Assembly (NCBI GenBank): GCA_004292955.1
Contig: RDXX01000024.1
Span: 1-64,000 of the forward strand
Direction: 5' to 3'
Origin: Oscillatoriales cyanobacterium
Lineage (GTDB): Bacteria > Cyanobacteriota > Cyanobacteriia > Cyanobacteriales > Microcoleaceae
Length of the DNA stretch: 64,000 bases
Under the pieces are notes generated by a model. That model made no database searches and had not been told where the DNA came from. It saw only the letters and a list, made by a program, of their open reading frames with translations. Numbering within the stretch: the first letter of the stretch is position 1; each line of letters opens with the position of its first letter. Shown in pieces: positions 8,591-18,470 of this stretch. Position numbers and translations under genes: made by a program.

Positions 8591-10675
8591 CTACTTAGCA
8601 GCTTGACGCTCTTTCGCATCCTTAATCACTTCCTCAGCGATATTGCTCGGACAAGGAGAATAGTGCGAGAAAGACATCGAAAACTGACCGCGCCCAGATG
8701 TCATGGTACGCAAATCGCCAATGTAGCCAAACATTTCGCTCAACGGCACATCAGCCTTGATCCGCGCTCCTGTTTGTCCGGTTTCCTGAGCCTTCATCAT
8801 GCCCCGGCGGCGGTTGAGGTCGCCGATGACATCGCCCATGTGATCGTCTGGGGTGAAGACATCGACATTCATGATCGGTTCCAGCAACTGAGGCCCAGCC
8901 TTGGGTACAGATTGGCGGTAGGCGGCTTTAGCAGCAATTTCAAAGGCCATTGCTGAAGAGTCAACCGGGTGGAAACCTCCATCAACCAGGGTGAATTTCA
9001 AGTCTAAGCAGGGGAATCCAGCCAAGACGCCCACATCGATGCAGCTTTGGAAGCCTTTTTGCACCGCTGGCCAATACTCTCTCGGTACGCTACCACCAGT
9101 TACTTTTGACTCGAACACGAAGCCGCTACCGACTTCACCGGGCTCGACGATATAGCCGATTTTAGCAAATTGACCTGAACCACCAGATTGTTTCTTGTGG
9201 ACATAGTTGTCTTCGAGGCGTTTGGTGATGGACTCGCGGTAGGCTACCTGCGGTTCGCCAACTTCTACCTCGACGCCGTGGGTGCGTCGCAGAATGTCCA
9301 CTTTGATGTCGAGGTGCAGTTCGCCCATGCCCTTGAGGATGGTTTCGCCACTTTCTTCGTCTGTGACCATGTGGAAAGATGGGTCTTCTTGTACCATCTT
9401 GGTGAGCGCGGCTCCCATCTTTTCTTCGCCTCCTTTGAGTTTCGGTTTGACCGAAATGGAGATGACTGGTTCTGGGAACACCATTGGCTCTAGGGTTGCG
9501 GGATTTTTGGGGTCGCAGATGGTGTGTCCGGTGCGGACGTTTTTCATACCTACGATCGCAATAATATCGCCTGCTTGAGCCGAATCAATTTCTTCGCGGG
9601 AGTTGGCGTGCATTTCTACCAAGCGGCTGATGCGCTCGGTTTTGCCTGTGGCGGTGTTGAGTACGGTGTCGCCTTTGGATATCTTACCGGAGTACAAACG
9701 GGTGAAGGTTAAAGCGCCGAAGCGATCGTCCATAATCTTAAATGCCAGGGCGCGCAAAGGGCCTTCTGGATCCACGATCGCGAAATTGCCTGTTTCCTCG
9801 CCTTCGAGATCCACCTCAGGCTGAGGCGTAACTTCCATCGGGTTCGGGAGGTAGTCAACGACTGCATCGAGTACCAACTGGACGCCCTTATTCTTAAACG
9901 ACGAGCCGCAGTAGGTGGGGAAAAATGCCATGTCGCGGGTGCCTTTGCGGATGCACCGCTTGAGGTCTTCGATACTCGGCTCGTTGCCTTCGAGGTACTG
10001 TTCCATCAGGTTATCATCCTGCTCGACAGCCAGTTCGATCAACTGTTCGCGGTATTTCTCGACATCATCGACCATATCGGCCGGAACATCCTGAATTGTG
10101 TAGCCCATCGGATCGCCCGAATCATCCCAGATCCATGCTTTGCGGGTGAGCAAATCGACCATGCCGCAAAATTTGTCTTCAATGCCGATCGGCAAAACCA
10201 TTACCATTGGTTTAGCTGCGAGGACTTTATCGACTTGCTTGACAACTCGGTAAAAATCTGCGCCCGTGCGATCGAGCTTATTGATATAGACGATACGAGC
10301 AACTTTAGAATCGTTAGCGTAGCGCCAGTTAGTTTCCGATTGCGGTTCAACTCCACCGGAACCGCAGAACACACCGATACCGCCATCGAGAACCTTGAGC
10401 GAACGGTAAACCTCGATCGTAAAATCGACGTGTCCGGGAGTATCGATGATGTTGAGCTGATGCTCGTTCCAGAAGCAGGTAGTAGCAGCGGATTGAATCG
10501 TAATCCCGCGTTCTTGCTCCTGTTCCATGAAGTCAGTCGTCGCCGCGCCTTCGTGTACTTCACCGATTTTGTGGATTTTACCCGTCAGTTTCAGGATTCT
10601 TTCAGTTGTGGTGGTCTTGCCAGCATCTACGTGGGCGAAGATGCCGATATTTCGATAACGAGTGAGATCTTTCAT
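8591..10675 (-). CDS. fusA: Elongation factor G (stand-alone paralogue)
   Basis: EF-G is the GTPase that moves tRNA and mRNA through the ribosome. The 694 residues cover all five domains. G1 is [11 protein letters not shown] (residues 14-24), the switch region contains RGITI, G3 is DTPGH (78-82) and G4 is NKLD. Domain IV ends in a normal EF-G C-terminus. Cys104 in GVFCGSGG matches the redox-sensitive cysteine position known from cyanobacterial EF-G. Two points suggest a secondary paralogue: G4 reads NKLD rather than the usual NKMD, and the gene is isolated from rpsL, rpsG and tufA. Cyanobacteria often carry more than one EF-G. The exact subtype cannot be fixed without a tree. Confidence 0.95.
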   Translation of the reverse strand: MKDLTRYRNIGIFAHVDAGKTTTTERILKLTGKIHKIGEVHEGAATTDFMEQEQERGITIQSAATTCFWNEHQLNIIDTPGHVDFTIEVYRSLKVLDGGIGVFCGSGGVEPQSETNWRYANDSKVARIVYINKLDRTGADFYRVVKQVDKVLAAKPMVMVLPIGIEDKFCGMVDLLTRKAWIWDDSGDPMGYTIQDVPADMVDDVEKYREQLIELAVEQDDNLMEQYLEGNEPSIEDLKRCIRKGTRDMAFFPTYCGSSFKNKGVQLVLDAVVDYLPNPMEVTPQPEVDLEGEETGNFAIVDPEGPLRALAFKIMDDRFGALTFTRLYSGKISKGDTVLNTATGKTERISRLVEMHANSREEIDSAQAGDIIAIVGMKNVRTGHTICDPKNPATLEPMVFPEPVISISVKPKLKGGEEKMGAALTKMVQEDPSFHMVTDEESGETILKGMGELHLDIKVDILRRTHGVEVEVGEPQVAYRESITKRLEDNYVHKKQSGGSGQFAKIGYIVEPGEVGSGFVFESKVTGGSVPREYWPAVQKGFQSCIDVGVLAGFPCLDLKFTLVDGGFHPVDSSAMAFEIAAKAAYRQSVPKAGPQLLEPIMNVDVFTPDDHMGDVIGDLNRRRGMMKAQETGQTGARIKADVPLSEMFGYIGDLRTMTSGRGQFSMSFSHYSPCPSNIAEEVIKDAKERQAAK

Positions 10676-11579
10676 AAAAAAATTCGGGAAGTGGGAAACG
10701 AGCGTGGCTTTAGCCCGCTCGTGGGAAAAGGCTCGGGGATTTCAATCAAGAGTGAATCTTTCCATTACACAAGGATTGCTTAATTCGGTGTACTTTTGTG
10801 ATGTACTTTCGATGGGACAATTACCACCTCAAACCTCGCAATCCGCGATCGCATAATGTTTGCTCCGGCAGGAGCCTCCCTTGTGGGGTAATGTTAGCTT
10901 CGACCTGGTTATCTGGGCTTGTTAGGCTTACAACACTGTTCCAGTGACTTTAGAACTGTTTAATTGAAAGCGACAGAGCGGAAAACTAGCTTCGCATTCT
11001 CCGGTGTCGTGACCCAAATAACGGCTGCTCTTGCGAGCGGTCTGGTCAGTACAGCTTGCGAGAGATTTCTCTTGCAAGCTCAGCGGCGTTGATTCCCTGA
11101 GTTACTGACAATTATTGTTGAGATTCCATGCGACGAACCGTCGGCTACCCGTCGGCCACCACCTGCAAGCGTGACAAGCGAGGAATCAATGTTGCCTAGG
11201 GCCGGCGAGTACAGGTTGGATTTCGTTTTCCCTGTTTCTGGCAGCACTACCTTAATTTTGACACTTCCCCGTCATTCCTGCGAAGGATTCTTGGTTCGAT
11301 CGGTACGGGAATCCTTACAATCCATAAAAATAACCTAGATATAGGGAAAAATTCTCTCATAAAGTTAGGTTAGGTTGAGGTACTCAACGAACCAATAAAA
11401 CTTACACATTAGGCAAGCGAAACGGTTTTTTTTTACGAAAAGACTCGTTGTGACGCGCACCCAGGTTTTTAACCCTGATATTTGCTTAAAACCTTCAATC
11501 TCCATTAAAAAACCCGGTTTCTTGGTAGGCGAGCTGGTAAGTCCTGCTATAAAAAGTTGGTGTGTGCGTCCCAAGCTAT
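10676..11579. other. 900-bp gap upstream of fusA with hairpins
   Basis: No convincing gene lies here. On the fusA strand it is the leader and promoter region. A 12-bp hairpin at 11054-11079 (GCTTGCGAGAGA opposite TCTCTTGCAAGC, one G-T pair) is clear. The stretch 10860-11230 is non-repetitive and more GC-rich than the other gaps. A half copy of the AAACCCGGTTTC repeat occurs at 11508-11524, next to the recG 3' end. The non-repetitive part may hold an unrecognised RNA. Confidence 0.45.
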
Positions 11580-14066
11580 CTAAGTCAAAATCGAGCCACT
11601 CATCATCCGTTGATATCGCCGTTCCAACTCATCCCGCACGACCGGCCATTCATCCAAAGTTTCATCATTCTCAATTACCATTTGAGCGGCCTCCCTCGCC
11701 AACTCCAAAACCTCCTGATCCTCCACCAAACTCGCCAAAGCAAAATCCGGTAAACCAGACTGTCGAGTTCCCAAAACCTGACCTGGGCCGCGCAATCTCA
11801 TATCCATTTCTGCAATAAAAAATCCATCTTGAGATTGTTCTAAAACCTTCATTCTCTGCATAGCTTCCGCAGCCTTGGAACCGGGCATTAACAAACAATA
11901 AGAACGATTGCTGCCCCGACCGACTCGACCCCGCAACTGGTGCAATTGCGACAGTCCAAAACGCTCCGAATTTTCAATCAACATTACCGTTGCATTCGGC
12001 ACATCTACTCCCACTTCCACCACAGTAGTAGATACTAAAATATCAGTTTCTTTGTCTCTAAACTTAGTAATCGCCTGATCTTTGTCAGCGCTACTCATTC
12101 TGCCGTGGAGCAAACCTACCTTAAACTCAGGAAATATACTTTTTTCGAGTTTCTCTTTTTCCTCAATTGCCGATCGCACATCCAGCTTTTCCGACTCCTC
12201 CACCAGAGGCAGAACCACATAAACCTGACGGCCGCTCGCCACCTCCCGACGAATCAAATCGTAAGCCTGGAGGCGTTCTTTCGCAGACAGAACAGTCGTT
12301 TGAATCGCCTGCCGACCGGGGGGAAGTTCATCAATTTGACTCACGTCTAAATCGCCGTGCAGAGTCAGCGCCAGCGTCCGAGGAATGGGAGTTGCGGTCA
12401 TCGTCAAAACGTGAGGAGATTCGCCTTTTTGCTGCAATTTAGCACGCTGCTGCACGCCGAATCTGTGCTGTTCGTCAATTACAGCCAAACCCAATTTATG
12501 GAAATTCACCGTATCTTGAATCAGCGCGTGAGTTCCTACTAAAACAGGTAATTCTCCGGTTTCTAACTGGCTGTGAATTTCCCGGCGCTTGGCTATTTTT
12601 GTCGAACCAGTTAACAGTTCGACAGACAAGTGCATCAAATTAAACCAGCCTACCAATTTCCGATAATGCTGTTCTGCTAAAACTTCTGTCGGCGCCATTA
12701 AAGCGGCTTGATAGCCGGATTGAATTGCTGCTAGCATTGCGACTACAGCGACGACTGTTTTGCCAGCGCCGACATCGCCTTGCACTAATCGGTTCATCGG
12801 CTGGGGCGAAGCTAAATCGTTGAGGATGTCGTTAATGACTCTTTCTTGGGCATTTGTCAGCGCAAAAGGCAAGATTTGATAGAACTGTTCGATCAATTTC
12901 CCGCTAGGAAGGATGACTGCGCTAGCTTGAGCTTTTCTTTGGGTTTGGCGGCGCTTTAAAAGTCCTAATTGCAGGTAGAAAAATTCGTCAAAAACTAAGC
13001 GGCGGCGGGCGGCGGACAAGCAATCGCGATCGAGCGGAAAGTGAATATTTGCCACCGCATCGGCTAAACCCATTAAGCCGTAACGCTCGCGCAAATCCTC
13101 CGGTAGCGATTCTGGCAACAGTTTCGCGGCCGGAATTGCTGCTAAGATCGATCGCCTCACCGAACCCGCATCCACCCCTTCCGTCAGCGGATAAACAGGA
13201 ATCAGGCGGCCGACTTTCATAGATTCGATCGCACCGCCGGAGTCATCTAATACTTCCAACTCAGGATTTTCTAGGGTAATGCCATACTTACCCTGCTTTA
13301 CCAACCCCGAAGCAGCAAGTATCGCACCAGTACAATACTCGCGCTTTTTGAATTCTTGCCAGCCGCGATTGCTGTAGCGAGGCCCGGCAAAAAAGCGACT
13401 GATTTTAATTTCTCCGGTACTGTCTTTTAAAATTACTTCTAATATCGTTAATTTCTTATTTTTAGGGCTAGAAAAGCAATTGCAGCGCTTGACTTCGGCG
13501 ATTAAAGTAACAGTTTCCCCTGCTATTAACTCGCGAATTCGTACTTGCTTTGCATAGTCGATGTGGTTGCGGGGATAGTAGTAAAGCAAGTCGTATACGG
13601 TATCTAAACCGAGTTTTAGCAAGCGGTTGCCGTTGGCGGGGCCGATGCCTGTCACGCGGGTTAACGGTTGATCTAGCGTCAGACTGGGGGGTGGAGGTGC
13701 TGTGTTAAGGGGTGCGGTTCGGGGAACTGAAACGGCTGGAGTGATTGAATCGGTGGCATTTTCAGGTCTGACTTGTGTCGTTTGTTCTTCCCAAACTTGC
13801 TCCATTTGTCTGAGGAAACTGACTGTAATGGCGATCGAATGTTGGCGCCCTTCGAGATCTTTCTGAGGGTAGATGTCAAATTCCACAGCAAGTTCTCTGG
13901 CGCGATCGCGCGAAGAACCAGTGACAGCGCCTGCAAGTTGTCTCAAGCTGAGGCCGAGAAACTCGCTAAAGCGGTATTGACTGCCTTGGATGTCGTTAAA
14001 TCCGCGATCGGCTTCTACGGAAAGAGCTTTTTGCAATCGCTGCCATTCTGGTTGGTTATTAGTCAT
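11580..14066 (-). CDS. recG: ATP-dependent DNA helicase RecG
   Basis: RecG remodels stalled forks and branch-migrates junctions. The wedge/OB domain begins near residue 140 (TRVTGIGPANGNRLLKLGL). The helicase core has Walker A QGDVGAGKT near residue 425, DEQH near 530, TATPIPRTLALT (motif III), and the motif VI LRGRVGRG. The C-terminal TRG-type ending is present. At 828 residues it is longer than E. coli RecG because of an N-terminal extension of about 140 residues, typical of cyanobacteria. The start ATG (MTNN) lies inside the ATTAGTC heptamer array, and an in-frame TGA 6 bp upstream also comes from that array, so the N-terminus has been shaped by repeat DNA. Confidence 0.95.
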   Translation of the reverse strand: MTNNQPEWQRLQKALSVEADRGFNDIQGSQYRFSEFLGLSLRQLAGAVTGSSRDRARELAVEFDIYPQKDLEGRQHSIAITVSFLRQMEQVWEEQTTQVRPENATDSITPAVSVPRTAPLNTAPPPPSLTLDQPLTRVTGIGPANGNRLLKLGLDTVYDLLYYYPRNHIDYAKQVRIRELIAGETVTLIAEVKRCNCFSSPKNKKLTILEVILKDSTGEIKISRFFAGPRYSNRGWQEFKKREYCTGAILAASGLVKQGKYGITLENPELEVLDDSGGAIESMKVGRLIPVYPLTEGVDAGSVRRSILAAIPAAKLLPESLPEDLRERYGLMGLADAVANIHFPLDRDCLSAARRRLVFDEFFYLQLGLLKRRQTQRKAQASAVILPSGKLIEQFYQILPFALTNAQERVINDILNDLASPQPMNRLVQGDVGAGKTVVAVVAMLAAIQSGYQAALMAPTEVLAEQHYRKLVGWFNLMHLSVELLTGSTKIAKRREIHSQLETGELPVLVGTHALIQDTVNFHKLGLAVIDEQHRFGVQQRAKLQQKGESPHVLTMTATPIPRTLALTLHGDLDVSQIDELPPGRQAIQTTVLSAKERLQAYDLIRREVASGRQVYVVLPLVEESEKLDVRSAIEEKEKLEKSIFPEFKVGLLHGRMSSADKDQAITKFRDKETDILVSTTVVEVGVDVPNATVMLIENSERFGLSQLHQLRGRVGRGSNRSYCLLMPGSKAAEAMQRMKVLEQSQDGFFIAEMDMRLRGPGQVLGTRQSGLPDFALASLVEDQEVLELAREAAQMVIENDETLDEWPVVRDELERRYQRMMSGSILT

Positions 14067-14233
14067 CAGTCATTAGTTATTAGTCATTAGTCATTAGTCA
14101 TTAGCGCGAGCGTCCCCGATCGCGAACGTTATTAGTCATTAGTCATTAGTCATTAGTCATTAGTTATTAATCATAGCTCAATAATTCCAGACAATTGTCA
14201 ACTGTCAACTGTCAACTGTCCACTGTCCACTGA
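14067..14233. repeat. ATTAGTC and TGTCAAC heptamer arrays
   Basis: ATTAGTC-type units with a 7-bp period run over about 14059-14168, interrupted by a GCGAGCGTCCCCGATCGCGAAC module. Three TGTCAAC units and two TGTCCAC variants follow at about 14198-14232. The first array overlaps the recG start codon. The second begins directly after the stop codon of the next gene and reads GTTGACA in that gene's sense direction. Confidence 0.9.
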
Positions 14234-15175
14234 CTAATCTTCAAACCAACTCAACCGCCAAGCCGACTCAGCCTCCACCACCGCCATTTCCCGCTGCTTT
14301 TTCTGGTAATCGCGACCGAGGGAGTTCAACTTTGCAGAGAGGTTGCGAATTTGTTGGCGCCAAGCCGATGTTCCCGGATCGGCAAACTCTATTTCCGACA
14401 ACCGCAGTTTAATTGCTGTAATGTGCAAAGCATTAATACCGGGTCTTTTTCCCAAGTTTGGCGGTGCTGGTGAACTATCTGTTTCAATGATTAAGCTTAA
14501 TAGGTTAGGTGGGCCCGCCACGCTGTCGGCGGACAATTCAGCAGCAGAAGCAGCTTCTAGAACCTGTTCTGGCAATTGACTGGGCAAGATTTCCGACTGT
14601 TGGAGCAAGCGGTTGGTGTCGCGAGACAGCAGCTTGAGAATCTGGGCGATCGACTTTTCAATACTATTTTGCCAGCGCGCCAAACTTTGCGGGGAATTGG
14701 CAATTGGTAATTGATTGTTTGTTGCTGGAAATTGATAGTTAATAGCGGAAAATTCGTTGTTTGCCTCTATTTCTTCCTCGACGAATTCGTTTTCCTCGAT
14801 TTCTTCCTCGCCAAACTCGTCTTCATCTATTTCTTCATCTATTTCTTCATCTATTTCTTCCTCTTCCTCTTCCTCTTCCTCTTCCTCTACTTCTGATTCA
14901 GTCGTGAGCGATCGCAATTTTTCTTGAGACGCCGCAGCCAAACGCCTTACAGACTGCTGCATTTTTTGCCGCCCGTCGAAGGACAACTTGAGAAACGACT
15001 CCGGCACCGCTTGAGTGCAAAGGTGATAGCAAGCCAAAATCAACTGCTGTCGCACCGCTTGTCCCAAGGCAGTTAAATAACCATCGTAGGTACTGCGAAA
15101 CTCTAGATTCAAGGCTGCTAAAGCCTCTTCGAGTCCTGCCAAATCTTGCTCTATGCGCTCTCTGGATCCCACCAT
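14234..15175 (-). CDS. Conserved hypothetical protein with acidic low-complexity centre
   Basis: The 313-residue protein has a helical N-terminal part (ERIEQDLAGLEEALAALNLEF) and a C-terminal helical part (ISLIIETD to AWRLSWFED), joined by an acidic linker. The linker holds a run of 11 Glu followed by EIDEEIDEEIDED. Next comes NQLPIANSPQSLARW, encoded by AATTACC-AATTGCC-AATTCCC, a heptamer-array sequence read in frame. The start chosen is the ATG at 15175, which has AGGGG 5 bp upstream, rather than the ATG 36 bp earlier. No enzyme motif or membrane segment is seen. Its role is unknown; the coiled-coil-like ends suggest a structural or scaffold protein. Confidence 0.75.
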   Translation of the reverse strand: MVGSRERIEQDLAGLEEALAALNLEFRSTYDGYLTALGQAVRQQLILACYHLCTQAVPESFLKLSFDGRQKMQQSVRRLAAASQEKLRSLTTESEVEEEEEEEEEEEIDEEIDEEIDEDEFGEEEIEENEFVEEEIEANNEFSAINYQFPATNNQLPIANSPQSLARWQNSIEKSIAQILKLLSRDTNRLLQQSEILPSQLPEQVLEAASAAELSADSVAGPPNLLSLIIETDSSPAPPNLGKRPGINALHITAIKLRLSEIEFADPGTSAWRQQIRNLSAKLNSLGRDYQKKQREMAVVEAESAWRLSWFED

Positions 15176-15751
15176 ATATCCCCTATAAAATTCAAATAGG
15201 ACGATCGGCAAAACAACCCGATTTTTGCCACAAATTGTCTGATTGTCGAGTTAATTCTGGTTAGAAATCGGGCATAGGTTTCAAGAATCGCCTCCAACAT
15301 TTTTATGTTTTTTATCTCTCGGTTTCTAGCTGAGTCTCGATTCCCCTCGCATCTCCCGGATAGTCGTAAAATATCGCTAAAATATCGGCTCTTGGGTACG
15401 TAGTTGCGCTGAAGCGCTCCGGCGCTAATTTACGGTACAAACGACTCAATGTGAAAACTCGATTCCCCTCACATCCCCCGGATAGTCATAAAATATCGAC
15501 TCTTGGGTACGTAGTTGCGCTTCAGCGCTCCGGCGCTAATTTACGGTACAAACGACTCAATGTGAAAAAATGAAACAACTGAGTTAATCTTCTGAATTTT
15601 CAAGTTACCCATTTTCAAACCCCGATGAGCAACGCCCTCTTTCGGAATATTATAAAGAGCGCTAAAGCGCAACTACGTACCAAGAGCGCTAAAGCGCAAC
15701 TACGTACCAAGAGCGCTGAAGCGCAACTACGTACCTATTTCTGTAGTCGTG
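15176..15751. repeat. Tandem duplication and 27-bp repeats
   Basis: A 122-bp unit (15336-15457) is followed by a second copy (15458-15570) lacking about 10 bp. It contains GGTACGTAGTTGCGCT and AATTTACGGTACAAACGACT. Three 27-bp tandem copies of GAGCGCTAAAGCGCAACT plus ACGTACCAA lie at 15657-15735. The core TACGTAGTTGCGCTTCAGCGCT is the same dispersed module seen at 56246-56270 and 56420-56444. No gene is seen. Confidence 0.85.
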
Positions 15752-15814
15752 TAAAAACTAAAAATTAAAAATGCAAAAAAATTAGGTTTTCACATTTTTA
15801 ATTTTTAGTTTTTA
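15752..15814 (-). terminator. AT-rich perfect inverted repeat downstream of tsf
   Basis: Arms 15752-15773 and 15793-15814 are perfectly complementary (22 bp) and made of TAAAAACTAAAAATT-type sequence. It starts 15 bp beyond the tsf stop codon. It has no GC-rich stem, so its strength as an intrinsic terminator is uncertain, but it closes the rpsB-tsf unit. Confidence 0.45.
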
Positions 15815-15828
15815 ATCTAAATTTTCGA

Positions 15829-16491
15829 TTATTGAGCAGCACCCATTTGGGCGGCCACTTCATCAGCAAAGTTAGCTTCTACTTTCTCAATGCCTTCGCC
15901 CAACACAAAACGGACGAAACGGCGGACTTGGACATTTTCGCCAATTTGGGCGATCGTTTGTTTCACCAACTCTTCCACCGAGATATTTTGATCTCTAATA
16001 AAAGGCTGATCCATCAAACATAACTCTTTCATCCGCTTGTCAATCCGCCCTTGAACAATCTTTTCTTTAATATTGTCCGGCTTGTTGCCCAAGTCATCTT
16101 TGCCCATTTCAATTGCCTTTTCTCGTTCGACAATTTCAGCGGGGATATCTTCAACTTTCACGTATTCCACATTCGGGCAAGCTGCAATTTGCATTGCAAT
16201 ATTGCGTACTAAACTTTGGAATTCTTCGCGCCGTGCCACAAAATCTGTTTCGCAGTTAACTTCCACCAGCACTCCCACGCGGCCGCCCGTGTGAATGTAG
16301 CTGCCTACAAGTCCTTCTGAGGCAACCCGTCCTGCTTTTTTGTCAGCTCCAGCCAGACCTTTTTTCCGCAGCCACTCAATTGATGTTTCGATATTGCCAT
16401 CGTTTGCGGTGAGGGCTTTTTTGCAGTCCATCATCCCCGCGCCGGTTTTGTCGCGCAGTTCTTTAACAAGTTTTGCAGATATGTCCGCCAT
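15829..16491 (-). CDS. tsf: Translation elongation factor Ts
   Basis: EF-Ts recycles EF-Tu by GDP/GTP exchange. The N-terminal UBA-like module and the signature [16 protein letters not shown] open the protein, followed by the core with [12 protein letters not shown] near residue 78, which contacts the EF-Tu nucleotide domain. At 220 residues it has the short cyanobacterial and plastid-like form with one core domain, unlike the longer E. coli protein. The start is the ATG before ADISAKL, with AAAGAAG just upstream. It follows rpsB as in most bacteria, but the 420-bp spacer is filled with repeats and an AT-rich palindrome, which may uncouple the two genes. Confidence 0.98.
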   Translation of the reverse strand: MADISAKLVKELRDKTGAGMMDCKKALTANDGNIETSIEWLRKKGLAGADKKAGRVASEGLVGSYIHTGGRVGVLVEVNCETDFVARREEFQSLVRNIAMQIAACPNVEYVKVEDIPAEIVEREKAIEMGKDDLGNKPDNIKEKIVQGRIDKRMKELCLMDQPFIRDQNISVEELVKQTIAQIGENVQVRRFVRFVLGEGIEKVEANFADEVAAQMGAAQ

Positions 16492-16911
16492 CTTCTTTAA
16501 GTTCCCAATCAAAATTAGTTATTAGTCGTTAGTGCGAGCGTCCCCGCTCGCGAACCTTATCATTAGTCATTAGTCGTTAGTCATTAGTCGTTAGTGCTGT
16601 CCCCGCTCGCGAACCTTATCATTAGTCAGGAGTGCGAGCGTCCCGCTCGTGAACCTTAATCTTAATGATTAGACAAGAGTTAAGAAATAGCAAGTCAGCC
16701 TTCTGGCGGATTTGGTAGGTGTAGAACCCTAATTAATTTTGGTGTTCACACTGCGGAATGCTTTTGTCAGAAATCTACTAATGACCGAGACTAATGCCAT
16801 TTACAATTAAAAATTAAAAATTAAAAATGTCCAACTAAAAATTATGATTTTTAATTTTTAATTTTCAATCTTTAATTTTTAATTGCTTGGTGTCAGATGC
16901 CGATAGCAATA
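16492..16911. repeat. Repeat-filled spacer within the rpsB-tsf unit
   Basis: ATTAGTC heptamer blocks alternate with about three copies of GTGCGAGCGTCCCCGCTC plus GCGAACCTTAT between 16516 and 16655. Nearer rpsB, 16804-16884 carries AATTAAA heptamers facing their complement (TTTAATTTTTAATT), a palindrome that could end or slow transcription from rpsB. The first array lies only about 25 bp upstream of the tsf start codon. Confidence 0.85.
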
Positions 16912-17739
16912 CTAGCTTTCGGTTTCTTCGCTGTCAGTGTCGCCGTCCTCGGGATCTACATAATTAGGGTCATCCAATTCTTCGATTTCGCCATCATATT
17001 CGGCGCCTTCGTAACCACCTTCGTAGTCGTAGTCTTCGTCAGAGTCGCCGCCTTGTTGACCGTGACGACCTTCGTAGATGGCATCAGCCAACTTGCCGAC
17101 AATCAGTTTGATCGATCGAATAGCATCGTCGTTTGCTGGAATCGCAATGTCAACCAAATCCGGGTCGCAGTTGGTATCCAACAGAGAGACGATGGGAATT
17201 CCCAGCTTTTGGCATTCCAACACAGCATTATACTCGCGGCGTTGGTCTACTAGGACAACTCCGTCGGGAATCTTACGCATAGTTTTGATTCCGCCCAGAT
17301 ACTTCTGGAGTTTTGCCATTTCTCGGCGCAGCACGGAAGCTTCTTTTTTCGGCAACAAATCTAGGGCGCCGATTTCCTCGCGGCGCTCCAAATCCTTGAG
17401 GCGCTCGACGCGGGACTTAATCGTTGTCCAGTTGGTGAGCATTCCCCCCAGCCAGCGCTGGTTGACGTAGTAAGCACCGCAGCGTTGAGCTTCTTGGGCT
17501 ACAATCCCGGCAGCTTGGCGCTTTGTACCGACGAACAAAAACTTTTTACCTTTTTCGGAGGCCACTCTCATGTACTCGTAGGCGTCTTCCATAAGCTGAG
17601 CGGTTTGCACGAGGTCGATGATGTGAACCCCGTTGCGCTCTGTGAAAATGTAGGGAGCCATTTTCGGGTTCCACCGACGGGTTTGGTGTCCGAAGTGAAC
17701 CCCTGACTCTAACATTTGAGCCAAACTAACTACTGGCAT
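16912..17739 (-). CDS. rpsB: 30S ribosomal protein S2
   Basis: S2 is a late-assembling 30S protein that holds S1-type proteins at the platform. The family starts at the ATG of [19 protein letters not shown], with the characteristic [13 protein letters not shown] block, [12 protein letters not shown] near residue 94, and [19 protein letters not shown] near 190. AGGAG lies 9 bp upstream. The core is about 235 residues; a tail of about 40 acidic residues ([10 protein letters not shown] to DSEETES) is added and is typical of several cyanobacterial S2 proteins. It is followed by tsf on the same strand. Confidence 0.98.
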   Translation of the reverse strand: MPVVSLAQMLESGVHFGHQTRRWNPKMAPYIFTERNGVHIIDLVQTAQLMEDAYEYMRVASEKGKKFLFVGTKRQAAGIVAQEAQRCGAYYVNQRWLGGMLTNWTTIKSRVERLKDLERREEIGALDLLPKKEASVLRREMAKLQKYLGGIKTMRKIPDGVVLVDQRREYNAVLECQKLGIPIVSLLDTNCDPDLVDIAIPANDDAIRSIKLIVGKLADAIYEGRHGQQGGDSDEDYDYEGGYEGAEYDGEIEELDDPNYVDPEDGDTDSEETES

Positions 17740-18264
17740 TGTATTTTTAACTCCTGTATTCGGGTTAATCCTCCACCCGGTCGTATTTCTGAGGGTTTGC
17801 GCCCTCGAAACACCCGAAAACCCGGATGTGCGAATTTAAACAACTTTTCTAGTCTATCACCAGAAGCACCACTTTTTCTGACTATCTTAGATCCGTAGGG
17901 TAGGGTTTTCCGTAGGGTTGCGTGGACGGTGTGCACCGACTTGAGCGATGCCATTTTTCCAAAATCATGCAACTGTAGGGAAGATCCCAACCCATGACCA
18001 GTAAATCATCTCCCAATCTAAAATCCAAAATCTAAAATCTAAAATGGTATGAGATGTAGTCGGCGGGTTGGGTGCGGGGGGCGCACGATACGGTTAGAGT
18101 TACTAGCAACCGCTTCTGAAAAAACCAAAAATCCAGGTTCGAGGTTGCAGAAGCTTTTGTGAGCTTGTGAGAGAATGGCGTTGAAGCTGCGTGTCTTGTG
18201 CCTTCTTTCGTTCGATCGAGCTTTTATCGATTTTATTCGATCGGCAATTCTGTCGGCTTTACTA
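17740..18264. other. Divergent promoter region of rpsB and the antiporter
   Basis: The rpsB leader occupies the left part. An ATCTAAA heptamer array lies at 18014-18045. The stretch 18060-18250 has no repeats; a GGTTCGAG octamer at 18138 recalls a tRNA T-loop but no cloverleaf can be folded around it. No gene is seen. Confidence 0.5.
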
Positions 18265-18423
18265 GAAAAAATTGGTTTAAACGCAACCCTTCTAGGGAGA
18301 AATTAAAATCAGACTATTCATGAGTCCAATCCTCTTCCTTTCAGGTAGAGGTCGCCCTCATCCCTTCTCTAAGCGAGCGGGTAAGCTGTCAACTGTCAAC
18401 TGTCAACTGTCAACTGTCAACTG
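18265..18423 (+). repeat. Composite element, copy A
   Basis: Order of parts: GAAAAAATTGGTTTAAACGC, a small hairpin (CCCTTCTAGGG), then GAGAAATTAAAATCAGACTA plus TTCAT, a pyrimidine-rich stretch, GGTAGAGGT, and a TGTCAAC heptamer array. The same order recurs in copies B (41738), C (49745) and D (45068, inverted). It ends 47 bp before the antiporter start codon. Confidence 0.85.
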
Positions 18424-18470
18424 AATGCCACGCCCTCTCGATCCGCAAAAAACCTAAAGCTAAAAACGCT

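Noticed and set aside
8603-10563. Several open frames antisense or out of frame in fusA
   Set aside because: They follow the codon pattern of fusA and show no independent start sites or motifs.
10860-11240. tmRNA, 6S RNA or RNase P RNA upstream of fusA
   Set aside because: None of the known conserved ends or core motifs could be found; only local hairpins.
18100-18160. tRNA around GGTTCGAG at 18138
   Set aside because: No acceptor, D or anticodon arms can be formed; only the T-loop octamer matches by chance.
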